A stretch of 64,000 nt of DNA from Glandiceps talaboti (lineage: Eukaryota; Hemichordata; Enteropneusta; Spengelidae). The translations under genes were made by a program, and so were the position numbers. This document shows, piece by piece, positions 27,001-39,900 of the stretch. Each line of letters starts with the position of its first letter. Position 1 is the stretch's first letter. Location: NCBI RefSeq assembly GCF_964340395.1, contig NW_027554290.1:186001-250000 (forward strand), read 5' to 3'. The notes under the pieces were generated by a model. That model ran no database searches, was not told the DNA's origin, and worked only from the letters and a program-made list of their open reading frames with translations.

Positions 27001-28070
27001 TAAGATGGAGTATCTCACACTCGTTAGGAAAATAATTCCACACACCAATGGTCTAATATGGAGTATCTCACACTCGTTAGGAAAATAATCTTACACACAA
27101 TGGTCTAAGATCGAGTATCTCACACTTGTTAGGAAAATAATCCCATACACCAATGGTCTAAGATGGAGTATCTCACACTCGTTAGGAAAATAATTCCACA
27201 CACCAATGGTCTAATATGGAGTATCTCACACTCGTTAGGAAAATAATCTCACACACCAATGGTCTAAGATGGAGTATCTCGCACTCATTAGGAAAATAAT
27301 CCAACACACCAATGGTCTAAGATGGAGTATCTCACACTCGTTGAGAAAATAATTCCACACACCAATGGTCTAAGATGGAGTACCTCACACTCGTTAGGAA
27401 AATAATTCCACACACCAATGATCTAAGATTCAGTATCTCACACTCGTTAGGAAAATAATTCCACACACCAATGGTCTAATATGGAGTATCTCACACTCGT
27501 TAGGATAATAATCCCATACACCAATGGTCTAAGATGAAGTATCTCACACTCGTTTGGAAAATAATTCCACACACCAATGGTCTAAGATGGAGTATCTCAC
27601 ACTCGTTAGGAAAATAATTCCACACACCAATGGTCTAAGATGGAGTATCTCACACTCGTTAGGAAAATAATCTCACACACCAATGGTCTAAGATGGAGTA
27701 TCTCACACTCGTTAGGAAAATAATTCCACACACCAATGGTCTAAGATGGAGTATCTCACACTCGTTAGGAAAATAATTCCACACACCAATGGTCTAAGAT
27801 GGAGTATCTCACACTCGTTAGGAAAATAATCCCATACACCAATGGTCTAAGATGAAGTATTTCACACTCGTTAGGAAAATAATTCCACACACCAATGGTC
27901 TAAGATGGAGTATCTCACACTCGTTAGGAAAATAATCCTACACACAATGGTCTAAGATCGAGTATCTCACACTTGTTAGGAAAATAATCCCACAAACCAA
28001 TGGTCTAAGATGGAGTATTTCACACTCGTTAGGAAAATAATCCTACACACAATGGTCTAAGATCGAGTAT

Positions 28071-28811
28071 CTCACACTTGGTAGGAAAATAATCCCACAC
28101 ACCAATGGTCTAAGATGGAGTATCTCACACTCGTTAGGAAAATAATTCCACACACCAATGGTCTAATATGGAGTATCTCACACTCGTTAGGAAAATAATC
28201 CTACACACAATGGTCTAAGATCGAGTATCTCACACTTGTTAGGAAAATAATCCCACAAACCAATGGTCTAAGATGGAGTATCTCACACTCGTTAGGAAAA
28301 TAATTCCACACACCAATGGTCTAATATGGAGTATCTCACACTTGTTAGGAAAATAATCCCACACACCAATGGTGTAAGATGGAGTATCTCACACTCGTCA
28401 GGAAAATAATTCCACACACCAATGATCTAATATGGAGTATCTCACACTCGTTAGGAAAATAATCCTACACACAATGGTCTAAGATGAAGTATCTCGCACT
28501 CATTAGGCAAATAATCCCATACACCAATGGTCTAAGATGGAGTATCTCACACTCGTTGGGAAAATAATCCCATACATCAATCGTCTAATATGGAGTATCT
28601 GACACTCGTTGAAAAAAAAAATCTCACACACCAATGGTCTAAGATGGAGTATCTCAAACTCGTTGAGAAAATAATTCCACACACCAATGGTCTAAGATGG
28701 AGTATCTCACACTCGTTAGGAAAATAATTCCACACACCAATGGTGTAATATGGAGTATCTCACACTCGTTAGGAAAATAATCCCATACACCAATGGTGTA
28801 AGATGAAGTAT
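28071..28811 (+). repeat. T block in R1 (741 bp)
   Basis: AGGCAAATA is at 28505. It has the A10 monomer and lacks the CACACTAATGG monomer present in the T1-T4 blocks (53 bp fewer, 1 bp more for the extra A). This combination is shared with the R2 and R3 copies. Confidence 0.86.
28599..28652 (+). repeat. A10 poly-A monomer, 54 bp (right-domain form)
   Basis: This is the counterpart of the A9 monomer with ten A's, giving 54 bp. A10 copies lie near 28.6, 33.3, 39.3, 45.8, 53.1 and 59.0 kb, and the preceding monomer reads ACATCAATCGTC. I found no A9 copy right of 21.2 kb and no A10 copy left of 28.6 kb. This particular copy also has CTGACACTCG in place of CTCACACTCG. Confidence 0.88.
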
Positions 28812-31800
28812 CTCACACTCGTTAGGAAAATAATCTCACACACCAATGGTCTAAGATGGAGTATCTCACACTCGTTAGGAAAATAATCCCGTACACCAAT
28901 GGTCTAAGATGGAGTATCTCACACTTGTTAGGAAAATAATCCCATACACCAATGGTCTAAGATGGAGTATCTCACACACCAATGGTCTAAGATGGAGTAT
29001 CTCACACTCGTTAGGAAAATAATCCTACACACAATGGTCTAAGATCGAGTATCTCACACTTGTTAGGAAAATAATCCCACACACCAATGGTCTAAGATGG
29101 AGTATCTCACACTCGTTAGGAAAATAATCCTACACACAATGGTCTAAGATCGAGTATCTCACACTTGTTAGGAAAATAATCCCACACACCAATGGTCTAA
29201 GATGGAGTATCTCACACTCGTTAGGAAAATAATTCCACACACCAATGGTCTAATATGGAGTATCTCACACTCGTTAGGAAAATAATCTTACACACAATGG
29301 TCTAAGATCGAGTATCTCACACTTGTTAGGAAAATAATCCCATACACCAATGGTCTAAGATGGAGTATCTCGCACTCATTAGGAAAATAATCCCACACAC
29401 CAATGGTCTAAGATGGAGTATCTCACACTCGTTGAGAAAATAATTCCACACACCAATGGTCTAAGATGGAGTATCTCACACTCGTTAGGAAAATAATTCC
29501 ACACACCAATGGTCTAAGATTGAGTATCTCACACTCGTTAGGAAAATAATTCCACACACCAATGGTCTAATATGGAGTATCTCACACTCGTTAGGAAAAT
29601 AATCCCATACACCAATGGTCTAAGATGAAGTATCTCACACTCGTTAGGAAAATAATTCCACACACCAATGGTCTAAGATGGAGTATCTCACACTCGTTAG
29701 GAAAATAATTCCACACACCAATGGTCTAAGATGGAGTATCTCACACTCGTTAGGAAAATAATCTCACACACCAATGGTCTAAGATGGAGTATCTCACACT
29801 CGTTAGGAAAATAATTCCACACACCAATGGTCTAAGATGGAGTATCTCACACTCGTTAGGAAAATAATTCCACACACCAATGGTCTAAGATGGAGTATCT
29901 CACACTCGTTAGGAAAATAATCCCATACACCAATGGTCTAAGATGAAGTATTTCACACTCGTTAGGAAAATAATTCCACACACCAATGGTCTAAGATGGA
30001 GTATCTCACACTCGTTAGGAAAATAATCCCACACACCAATGGTCTAAGATGGAGTATCTCACACTCGTTAGGAAAATAATTCCACACACCAATGGTCTAA
30101 GATCGAGTATCTCACACTTGTTAGGAAAATAATCCCATACACCAATGGTCTAAGATGGAGTATCTCACACTCGTTAGGAAAATAATTCCACACACCAATG
30201 GTCTAAGATGGAGTATCTCGCACTCATTAGGAAAATAATCCAACACACCAATGGTCTAAGATGGAGTATCTCACACTCGTTGAGAAAATAATTCCACACA
30301 CCAATGGTCTAAGATGGAGTACCTCACACTCGTTAGGAAAATATTTCCACACACCAATGATCTAAGATTCAGTATCTCACACTCGTTAGGAAAATAATTC
30401 CACACACCAATGGTCTAATATAGAGTATCTCACACTCGTTAGGATAATAATCCCATACACCAATGGTCTAAGATGAAGTATCTCACACTCGTTTGGAAAA
30501 TAATTCCACACACCAATGGTCTAAGATGGAGTATCTCACACTCGTTAGGAAAATAATTCCACACACCAATGGTCTAAGATGGAGTATCTCACACTCGTTA
30601 GGAAAATAATCTCACACACCAATGGTCTAAGATGGAGTATCTCACACTCGTTAGGAAAATAATTCCACACACCAATGGTCTAAGATGGAGTATCTCACAC
30701 TCGTTAGGAAAATAATTCCACACACCAATGGTCTAAGATGGAGTATCTCACACTCGTTAGGAAAATAATCCCATACACCAATGGTCTAAGATGAAGTATT
30801 TCACACTCGTTAGGAAAATAATTCCACACACCAATGGTCTAAGATGGAGTATCTCACACTCGTTAGGAAAATAATCCCACACACCAATGGCCTAAGATGG
30901 AGTATCTCACACTCGTTAGGAAAATAATCCTACACACAATGGTCTAAGATCGAGTATCTCACACACCAATGGTCTAAGATGGAGTATCTCACAATTGTTA
31001 GGAAAATAATCCCACACACCAATGGCCTAAGATGGAGTATCTCACACTCGTTAGGAAAATAATCCTACACACAATGGTCTAAGATCGAGTATCTCACACT
31101 CGTTAGGAAAATAATCCTACACACAATGGTCTAAGATCGAGTATCTCACACTTGTTAGGAAAATAATCCCACACACCAATGGTCTAAGATGGAGTATCTC
31201 ACACTCGTTAGGAAAATAATTCCACACACCAATGGTCTAATATGGAGTATCTCACACTCGTTAGGAAAAAAATTCCATACACCAATGGTCTAAGATGGAG
31301 TATCTCACACTCGTTAGGAAAATAATCTCACACACCAATGGTCTAAGATGAAGTATCTCGCACTCATTAGGAAAATAATCCCACACACCAATGGTCTAAG
31401 ATGGAGTATCTCACACTCGTTGGGAAAATAATCCCACACACCAATGGTCTAAGATGGAGTATCTCACACTCGTTAGGAAAATAATCCCATACACCAATGG
31501 TCTGAGATGGAGTATCTCACACTCGTTAGGAAAATAATCCTACACACAATGGTCTAAGATCGAGTATCTCACAATTGTTAGGAAAATAATTCCACACACC
31601 AATGGTCTAAGATGGAGTATCTCACACTCGTTAGGAAAATAATCCTACACACAATGGTCTAAGATCGAGTATCTCACACTTGTTAGGAAAATAATCCCAC
31701 ACACCAATGGTCTAAGATGGAGTATCTCACACTCGTTAGGAAAATAATTCCACACACCAATGGTCTAATATGGAGTATCTCACACTCGTTAGGAAAATAA

Positions 31801-32782
31801 TCTTACACACAATGGTCTAAGATCGAGTATCTCACACTTGTTAGGAAAATAATCCCATACACCAATGGTCTAAGATGGAGTATCTCACACTCGTTAGGAA
31901 AATAATTCCACACACCAATGGTCTAATATGGAGTATCTCACACTCGTTAGGAAAATAATCTCACACACCAATGGTCTAAGATGGAGTATCTCGCACTCAT
32001 TAGGAAAATAATCCAACACACCAATGGTCTAAGATGGAGTATCTCACACTCGTTGAGAAAATAATTCCACACACCAATGGTCTAAGATGGAGTACCTCAC
32101 ACTCGTTAGGAAAATAATTCCACACACCAATGATCTAAGATTCAGTATCTCACACTCGTTAGGAAAATAATTCCACACACCAATGGTCTAATATGGAGTA
32201 TCTCACACTCGTTAGGATAATAATCCCATACACCAATGGTCTAAGATGAAGTATCTCACACTCGTTTGGAAAATAATTCCACACACCAATGGTCTAAGAT
32301 GGAGTATCTCACACTCGTTAGGAAAATAATTCCACACACCAATGGTCTAAGATTGAGTATCTCACACTCGTTAGGAAAATAATCTCACACACCAATGGTC
32401 TAAGATGGAGTATCTCACACTCGTTAGGAAAATAATTCCACACACCAATGGTCTAAGATGGAGTATCTCACACTCGTTAGGAAAATAATTCCACACACCA
32501 ATGGTCTAAGATGGAGTATCTCACACTCGTTAGGAAAATAATCCCATACACCAATGGTCTAAGATGAAGTATTTCACACTCGTTAGGAAAATAATTCCAC
32601 ACACCAATGGTCTAAGATGGAGTATCTCACACTCGTTAGGAAAATAATCCTACACACAATGGTCTAAGATCGAGTATCTCACACTTGTTAGGAAAATAAT
32701 CCCACAAACCAATGGTCTAAGATGGAGTATTTCACACTCGTTAGGAAAATAATCCTACACACAATGGTCTAAGATCGAGTAT

Positions 32783-33523
32783 CTCACACTTGGTAGGAAA
32801 ATAATCCCACACACCAATGGTCTAAGATGGAGTATCTCACACTCGTTAGGAAAATAATTCCACACACCAATGGTCTAATATGGAGTATCTCACACTCGTT
32901 AGGAAAATAATCCTACACACAATGGTCTAAGATCGAGTATCTCACACTTGTTAGGAAAATAATCCCACAAACCAATGGTCTAAGATGGAGTATCTCACAC
33001 TCGTTAGGAAAATAATTCCACACACCAATGGTCTAATATGGAGTATCTCACACTTGTTAGGAAAATAATCCCACACACCAATGGTGTAAGATGGAGTATC
33101 TCACACTCGTCAGGAAAATAATTCCACACACCAATGATCTAATATGGAGTATCTCACACTCGTTAGGAAAATAATCCTACACACAATGGTCTAAGATGAA
33201 GTATCTCGCACTCATTAGGCAAATAATCCCATACACCAATGGTCTAAGATGGAGTATCTCACACTCGTTGGGAAAATAATCCCATACATCAATCGTCTAA
33301 TATGGAGTATCTCACACTCGTTGAAAAAAAAAATCTCACACACCAATGGTCTAAGATGGAGTATCTCAAACTCGTTGAGAAAATAATTCCACACACCAAT
33401 GGTCTAAGATGGAGTATCTCACACTCGTTAGGAAAATAATTCCACACACCAATGGTGTAATATGGAGTATCTCACACTCGTTAGGAAAATAATCCCATAC
33501 ACCAATGGTGTAAGATGAAGTAT
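32783..33523 (+). repeat. T block in R2 (741 bp)
   Basis: This is a copy of the R1 T block at offset 4712, with AGGCAAATA at 33217, A10, and no CACACTAATGG monomer. Confidence 0.86.
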
Positions 33524-35032
33524 CTCACACTCGTTAGGAAAATAATCTCACACACCAATGGTCTAAGATGGAGTATCTCACACTCGTTAGGAAAATAATC
33601 CCGTACACCAATGGTCTAAGATGGAGTATCTCACACTTGTTAGGAAAATAATCCCATACACCAATGGTCTAAGATGGAGTATCTCACACACCAATGGTCT
33701 AAGATGGAGTATCTCACACTCGTTAGGAAAATAATCCTACACACAATGGTCTAAGATCGAGTATCTCACACTTGTTAGGAAAATAATCCCACACACCAAT
33801 GGTCTAAGATGGAGTATCTCACACTCGTTAGGAAAATAATCCTACACACAATGGTCTAAGATCGAGTATCTCACACTTGTTAGGAAAATAATCCCACACA
33901 CCAATGGTCTAAGATGGAGTATCTCACACTCGTTAGGAAAATAATTCCACACACCAATGGTCTAATATGGAGTATCTCACACTCGTTAGGAAAATAATCT
34001 TACACACAATGGTCTAAGATCGAGTATCTCACACTTGTTAGGAAAATAATCCCATACACCAATGGTCTAAGATGGAGTATCTCACACTCGTTAGGAAAAT
34101 AATTCCACACACCAATGGTCTAATATGGAGTATCTCACACTCGTTAGGAAAATAATCTCACACACCAATGGTCTAAGATGGAGTATTTCGCACTCATTAG
34201 GAAAATAATCCCACACACCAATGGTCTAAGATGGAGTATCTCACACTCGTTGAGAAAATAATTCCACACACCAATGGTCTAAGATGGAGTATCTCACACT
34301 CGTTAGGAAAATAATTCCACACACCAATGGTCTAAGATTGAGTATCTCACACTCGTTAGGAAAATAATTCCACACACCAATGGTCTAATATGGAGTATCT
34401 CACACTCGTTAGGAAAATAATCCCATACACCAATGGTCTAAGATGAAGTATCTCACACTCGTTAGGAAAATAATTCCACACACCAATGGTCTAAGATGGA
34501 GTATCTCACACTCGTTAGGAAAATAATTCCACACACCAATGGTCTAAGATGGAGTATCTCACACTCGTTAGGAAAATAATCTCACACACCAATGGTCTAA
34601 GATGGAGTATCTCACACTCGTTAGGAAAATAATTCCACACACCAATGGTCTAAGATGGAGTATCTCACACTCGTTAGGAAAATAATTCCACACACCAATG
34701 GTCTAAGATGGAGTATCTCACACTCGTTAGGAAAATAATCCCATACACCAATGGTCTAAGATGAAGTATTTCACACTCGTTAGGAAAATAATTCCACACA
34801 CCAATGGTCTAAGATGGAGTATCTCACACTCGTTAGGAAAATAATCCTACACACAATGGTCTAAGATCGAGTATCTCACACTTGTTAGGAAAATAATCCC
34901 ACACACCAATGGTCTAAGATGGAGTATCTCACACTCGTTAGGAAAATAATCCCACACACCAATGGTCTAAGATGGAGTATCTCACACTCGTTGGGAAAAT
35001 AATCCTACACACAATGGTCTAAGATGAAGTAT

Positions 35033-35085
35033 CTCGCACTCTTTAGGAAAATAATCCCATACACCAATGGTCTAAGATGGAGTAT
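35033..35085 (+). repeat. CTCGCACTCTTTAGG monomer, first of about 24, right domain only
   Basis: The opening is CTCGCACTCTTTAGG. The first copies are at 35033 and 35244, then 41041 and 41252 (both shifted by 6008). The form becomes dense from 48.4 kb onward and the last copy is near 63006. I found none in the first 35 kb, where the related form is CTCGCACTCATTAGG. It usually follows a 52-bp monomer ending GATGAAGTAT. Confidence 0.85.
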
Positions 35086-36965
35086 CTCACACTCGTTGGG
35101 AAAATAATCCCATACACCAATGGTCTAAGATGGAGTATCTCACACTTGTTAGGAAAATAATCCCACACACCAATGGTCTAAGATGGAGTATCTCACACTT
35201 GTTAGGAAAATAATCCTACACACAATGGTCTAAGATGAAGTATCTCGCACTCTTTAGGAAAATAATCCCATACACCAATGGTCTAAGATGGAGTATCTCA
35301 CACTCGTTGGGAAAATAATCCCATACACCAATGGTCTAAGATGGAGTATCTCACACTCGTTGAAAAAATAATCTCACACACCAATGGTCTAAGATGGAGT
35401 ATCTCACACTCGTTAGGAAAATAATTCCACACACCAATGGTCTAATATGGAGTATCTCACACTCGTTAGGAAAAAAATTCCATACACCAATGGTCTAAGA
35501 TGGAGTATCTCACACTCGTTAGGAAAATAATCTCACACACCAATGGTCTAAGATGAAGTATCTCGCACTCATTAGGAAAATAATCCCACACACCAATGGT
35601 CTAAGATGGAGTATCTCACACTCGTTAGGAAAATAATCCCGTGCACCAATGGTCTAAGATGGAGTATCTCACACTTGTTAGGAAAATAATCCCATACACC
35701 AATGGTCTAAGATGGAGTATCTCACACACCAATGGTCTAAGATGGAGTATCTCACTCTCGTTAGGAAAATAATCCTACACACAATGGTCTAAGATCGAGT
35801 ATCTCACAATTGTTAGGAAAATAATCCCACACACCAATGGCCTAAGATGGAGTATCTCACACTCGTTAGGAAAATAATCCTACACACAATGGTCTAAGAT
35901 CGAGTATCTCACACTTGTTAGGAAAATAATCCCACACACCAATGGTCTAAGATGGAGTATCTCACACTCGTTAGGAAAATAATTCCACACACCAATGGTC
36001 TAATATGGAGTATCTCACACTCGTTAGGAAAAAAATTCCATACACCAATGGTCTAAGATGGAGTATCTCACACTCGTTAGGAAAATAATTCCACACACCA
36101 ATGGTCTAATATGGAGTATCTCACACTCGTTAGGAAAATAATCTCACACACCAATGGTCTAAGATGGAGTATCTCGCACTCATTAGGAAAATAATCCAAC
36201 ACACCAATGGTCTAAGATGGAGTATCTCACACTCGTTGAGAAAATAATTCCACACACCAATGGTCTAAGATGGAGTACCTCACACTCGTTAGGAAAATAT
36301 TTCCACACACCAATGATCTAAGATTCAGTATCTCACACTCGTTAGGAAAATAATTCCACACACCAATGGTCTAATATAGAGTATCTCACACTCGTTAGGA
36401 TAATAATCCCATACACCAATGGTCTAAGATGAAGTATCTCACACTCGTTTGGAAAATAATTCCACACACCAATGGTCTAAGATGGAGTATCTCACACTCG
36501 TTAGGAAAATAATTCCACACACCAATGGTCTAAGATGGAGTATCTCACACTCGTTAGGAAAATAATCTCACACACCAATGGTCTAAGATGGAGTATCTCA
36601 CACTCGTTAGGAAAATAATTCCACACACCAATGGTCTAAGATGGAGTATCTCACACTCGTTAGGAAAATAATTCCACACACCAATGGTCTAAGATGGAGT
36701 ATCTCACACTCGTTAGGAAAATAATCCCATACACCAATGGTCTAAGATGAAGTATTTCACACTCGTTAGGAAAATAATTCCACACACCAATGGTCTAAGA
36801 TGGAGTATCTCACACTCGTTAGGAAAATAATCCTACACACAATGGTCTAAGATCGAGTATCTCACAATTGTTAGGAAAATAATCCCACACACCAATGGCC
36901 TAAGATGGAGTATCTCACACTCGTTAGGAAAATAATCCTACACACAATGGTCTAAGATCGAGTAT

Positions 36966-39900
36966 CTCACACACCAATGGTCTAAGATGGAGTATCTCAC
37001 TCTCGTTAGGAACATAATCCTACACACAATGGTCTAAGATCGAGTATCTCACAATTGTTAGGAAAATAATCCCACACACCAATGGCCTAAGATGGAGTAT
37101 CTCACACTCGTTAGGAAAATAATCCTACACACAATGGTCTAAGATCGAGTATCTCACACTTGTTAGGAAAATAATCCCACACACCAATGGTCTAAGATGG
37201 AGTATCTCACACTCGTTAGGAAAATAATTCCACACACCAATGGTCTAATATGGAGTATCTCACACTCGTTAGGAAAAAAATTCCATACACCAATGGTCTA
37301 AGATGGAGTATCTCACACTCGTTAGGAAAATAATCTCACACACCAATGGTCTAAGATGAAGTATCTCGCACTCATTAGGAAAATAATCCCACACACCAAT
37401 GGTCTAAGATGGAGTATCTCACACTCGTTGGGAAAATAATCCCACACACCAATGGTCTAAGATGGAGTATCTGACACTCGTTAGGAAAATAATCCCATAC
37501 ACCAATGGTCTGAGATGGAGTATCTCACACTCGTTAGGAAAATAATCCTACACACAATGGTCTAAGATCGAGTATCTCACAATTGTTAGGAAAATAATTC
37601 CACACACCAATGGTCTAAGATGGAGTATCTCACACTCGTTAGGAAAATAATCCTACACACAATGGTCTAAGATCGAGTATCTCACACTTGTTAGGAAAAT
37701 AATCCCACACACCAATGGTCTAAGATGGAGTATCTCACACTCGTTAGGAAAATAATTCCACACACCAATGGTCTAATATGGAGTATCTCACACTCGTTAG
37801 GAAAATAATCTTACACACAATGGTCTAAGATCGAGTATCTCACACTTGTTAGGAAAATAATCCCATACACCAATGGTCTAAGATGGAGTATCTCACACTC
37901 GTTAGGAAAATAATTCCACACACCAATGGTCTAATATGGAGTATCTCACACTCGTTAGGAAAATAATCTCACACACCAATGGTCTAAGATGGAGTATCTC
38001 GCACTCATTAGGAAAATAATCCAACACACCAATGGTCTAAGATGGAGTATCTCACACTCGTTGAGAAAATAATTCCACACACCAATGGTCTAAGATGGAG
38101 TACCTCACACTCGTTAGGAAAATAATTCCACACACCAATGATCTAAGATTCAGTATCTCACACTCGTTAGGAAAATAATTCCACACACCAATGGTCTAAT
38201 ATGGAGTATCTCACACTCGTTAGGATAATAATCCCATACACCAATGGTCTAAGATGAAGTATCTCACACTCGTTTGGAAAATAATTCCACACACCAATGG
38301 TCTAAGATGGAGTATCTCACACTCGTTAGGAAAATAATTCCACACACCAATGGTCTAAGATTGAGTATCTCACACTCGTTAGGAAAATAATCTCACACAC
38401 CAATGGTCTAAGATGGAGTATCTCACACTCGTTAGGAAAATAATTCCACACACCAATGGTCTAAGATGGAGTATCTCACACTCGTTAGGAAAATAATTCC
38501 ACACACCAATGGTCTAAGATGGAGTATCTCACACTCGTTAGGAAAATAATCCCATACACCAATGGTCTAAGATGAAGTATTTCACACTCGTTAGGAAAAT
38601 AATTCCACACACCAATGGTCTAAGATGGAGTATCTCACACTCGTTAGGAAAATAATCCTACACACAATGGTCTAAGATCGAGTATCTCACACTTGTTAGG
38701 AAAATAATCCCACAAACCAATGGTCTAAGATGGAGTATTTCACACTCGTTAGGAAAATAATCCTACACACAATGGTCTAAGATCGAGTATCTCACACTTG
38801 GTAGGAAAATAATCCCACACACCAATGGTCTAAGATGGAGTATCTCACACTCGTTAGGAAAATAATTCCACACACCAATGGTCTAATATGGAGTATCTCA
38901 CACTCGTTAGGAAAATAATCCTACACACAATGGTCTAAGATCGAGTATCTCACACTTGTTAGGAAAATAATCCCACAAACCAATGGTCTAAGATGGAGTA
39001 TCTCACACTCGTTAGGAAAATAATTCCACACACCAATGGTCTAATATGGAGTATCTCACACTTGTTAGGAAAATAATCCCACACACCAATGGTGTAAGAT
39101 GGAGTATCTCACACTCGTCAGGAAAATAATTCCACACACCAATGATCTAATATGGAGTATCTCACACTCGTTAGGAAAATAATCCTACACACAATGGTCT
39201 AAGATGAAGTATCTCGCACTCATTAGGCAAATAATCCCATACACCAATGGTCTAAGATGGAGTATCTCACACTCGTTGGGAAAATAATCCCATACATCAA
39301 TCGTCTAATATGGAGTATCTCACACTCGTTGAAAAAAAAAATCTCACACACCAATGGTCTAAGATGGAGTATCTCAAACTCGTTGAGAAAATAATTCCAC
39401 ACACCAATGGTCTAAGATGGAGTATCTCACACTCGTTAGGAAAATAATTCCACACACCAATGGTGTAATATGGAGTATCTCACACTCGTTAGGAAAATAA
39501 TCCCATACACCAATGGTGTAAGATGAAGTATCTCACACTCGTTAGGAAAATAATCTCACACACCAATGGTCTAAGATGGAGTATCTCACACTCGTTAGGA
39601 AAATAATCCCGTACACCAATGGTCTAAGATGGAGTATCTCACACTTGTTAGGAAAATAATCCCATACACCAATGGTCTAAGATGGAGTATCTCACACACC
39701 AATGGTCTAAGATGGAGTATCTCACACTCGTTAGGAAAATAATCCTACACACAATGGTCTAAGATCGAGTATCTCACACTTGTTAGGAAAATAATCCCAC
39801 ACACCAATGGTCTAAGATGGAGTATCTCACACTCGTTAGGAAAATAATCCTACACACAATGGTCTAAGATCGAGTATCTCACACTTGTTAGGAAAATAAT

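Larger units (their letters stand above)
18358..27100 (+). repeat. Super-HOR unit S2, about 8.7 kb
   Basis: This is the second copy of the alpha, T, alpha, N order, with one T block instead of two. It overlaps the start of the R series, because S2's last part and R1's first part are the same sequence: the 26352 junction belongs to both. A private change CACTTTTTAGG occurs at about 21566, in a monomer that S1 lacks. Confidence 0.72.
26352..30957 (+). repeat. HOR unit R1 (4606 bp)
   Basis: It starts with the 30-bp monomer that follows a GATCGAG-ending 52-bp monomer, a combination found only at 17463, 26352, 30958, 36966 and 43449. It contains CTGAGATGG (26789), the N block (CTCGTTTGGAAAA near 27552) and a T block. 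Relative to R2 it lacks two monomers near 26.6 kb and two near 29.35 kb, and has a shorter tail. Confidence 0.82.
30958..36965 (+). repeat. HOR unit R2 (6008 bp)
   Basis: This is a full unit of about 113 monomers. Markers shared with R3 at exactly 6008 bp include CTGAGATGG (31501/37509), AGGCAAATA (33217/39225), CTCGCACTCTTT (35033/41041 and 35244/41252) and the 30-mers at 33683/39691 and 35721/41729. It holds the leftmost CTCGCACTCTTT monomers in the window. Confidence 0.87.

Noticed and set aside
28599-28652. A9/A10 run as the poly-A tail of a retroelement
   Set aside because: The run lies inside an otherwise normal monomer, with no element upstream and no target-site duplication.
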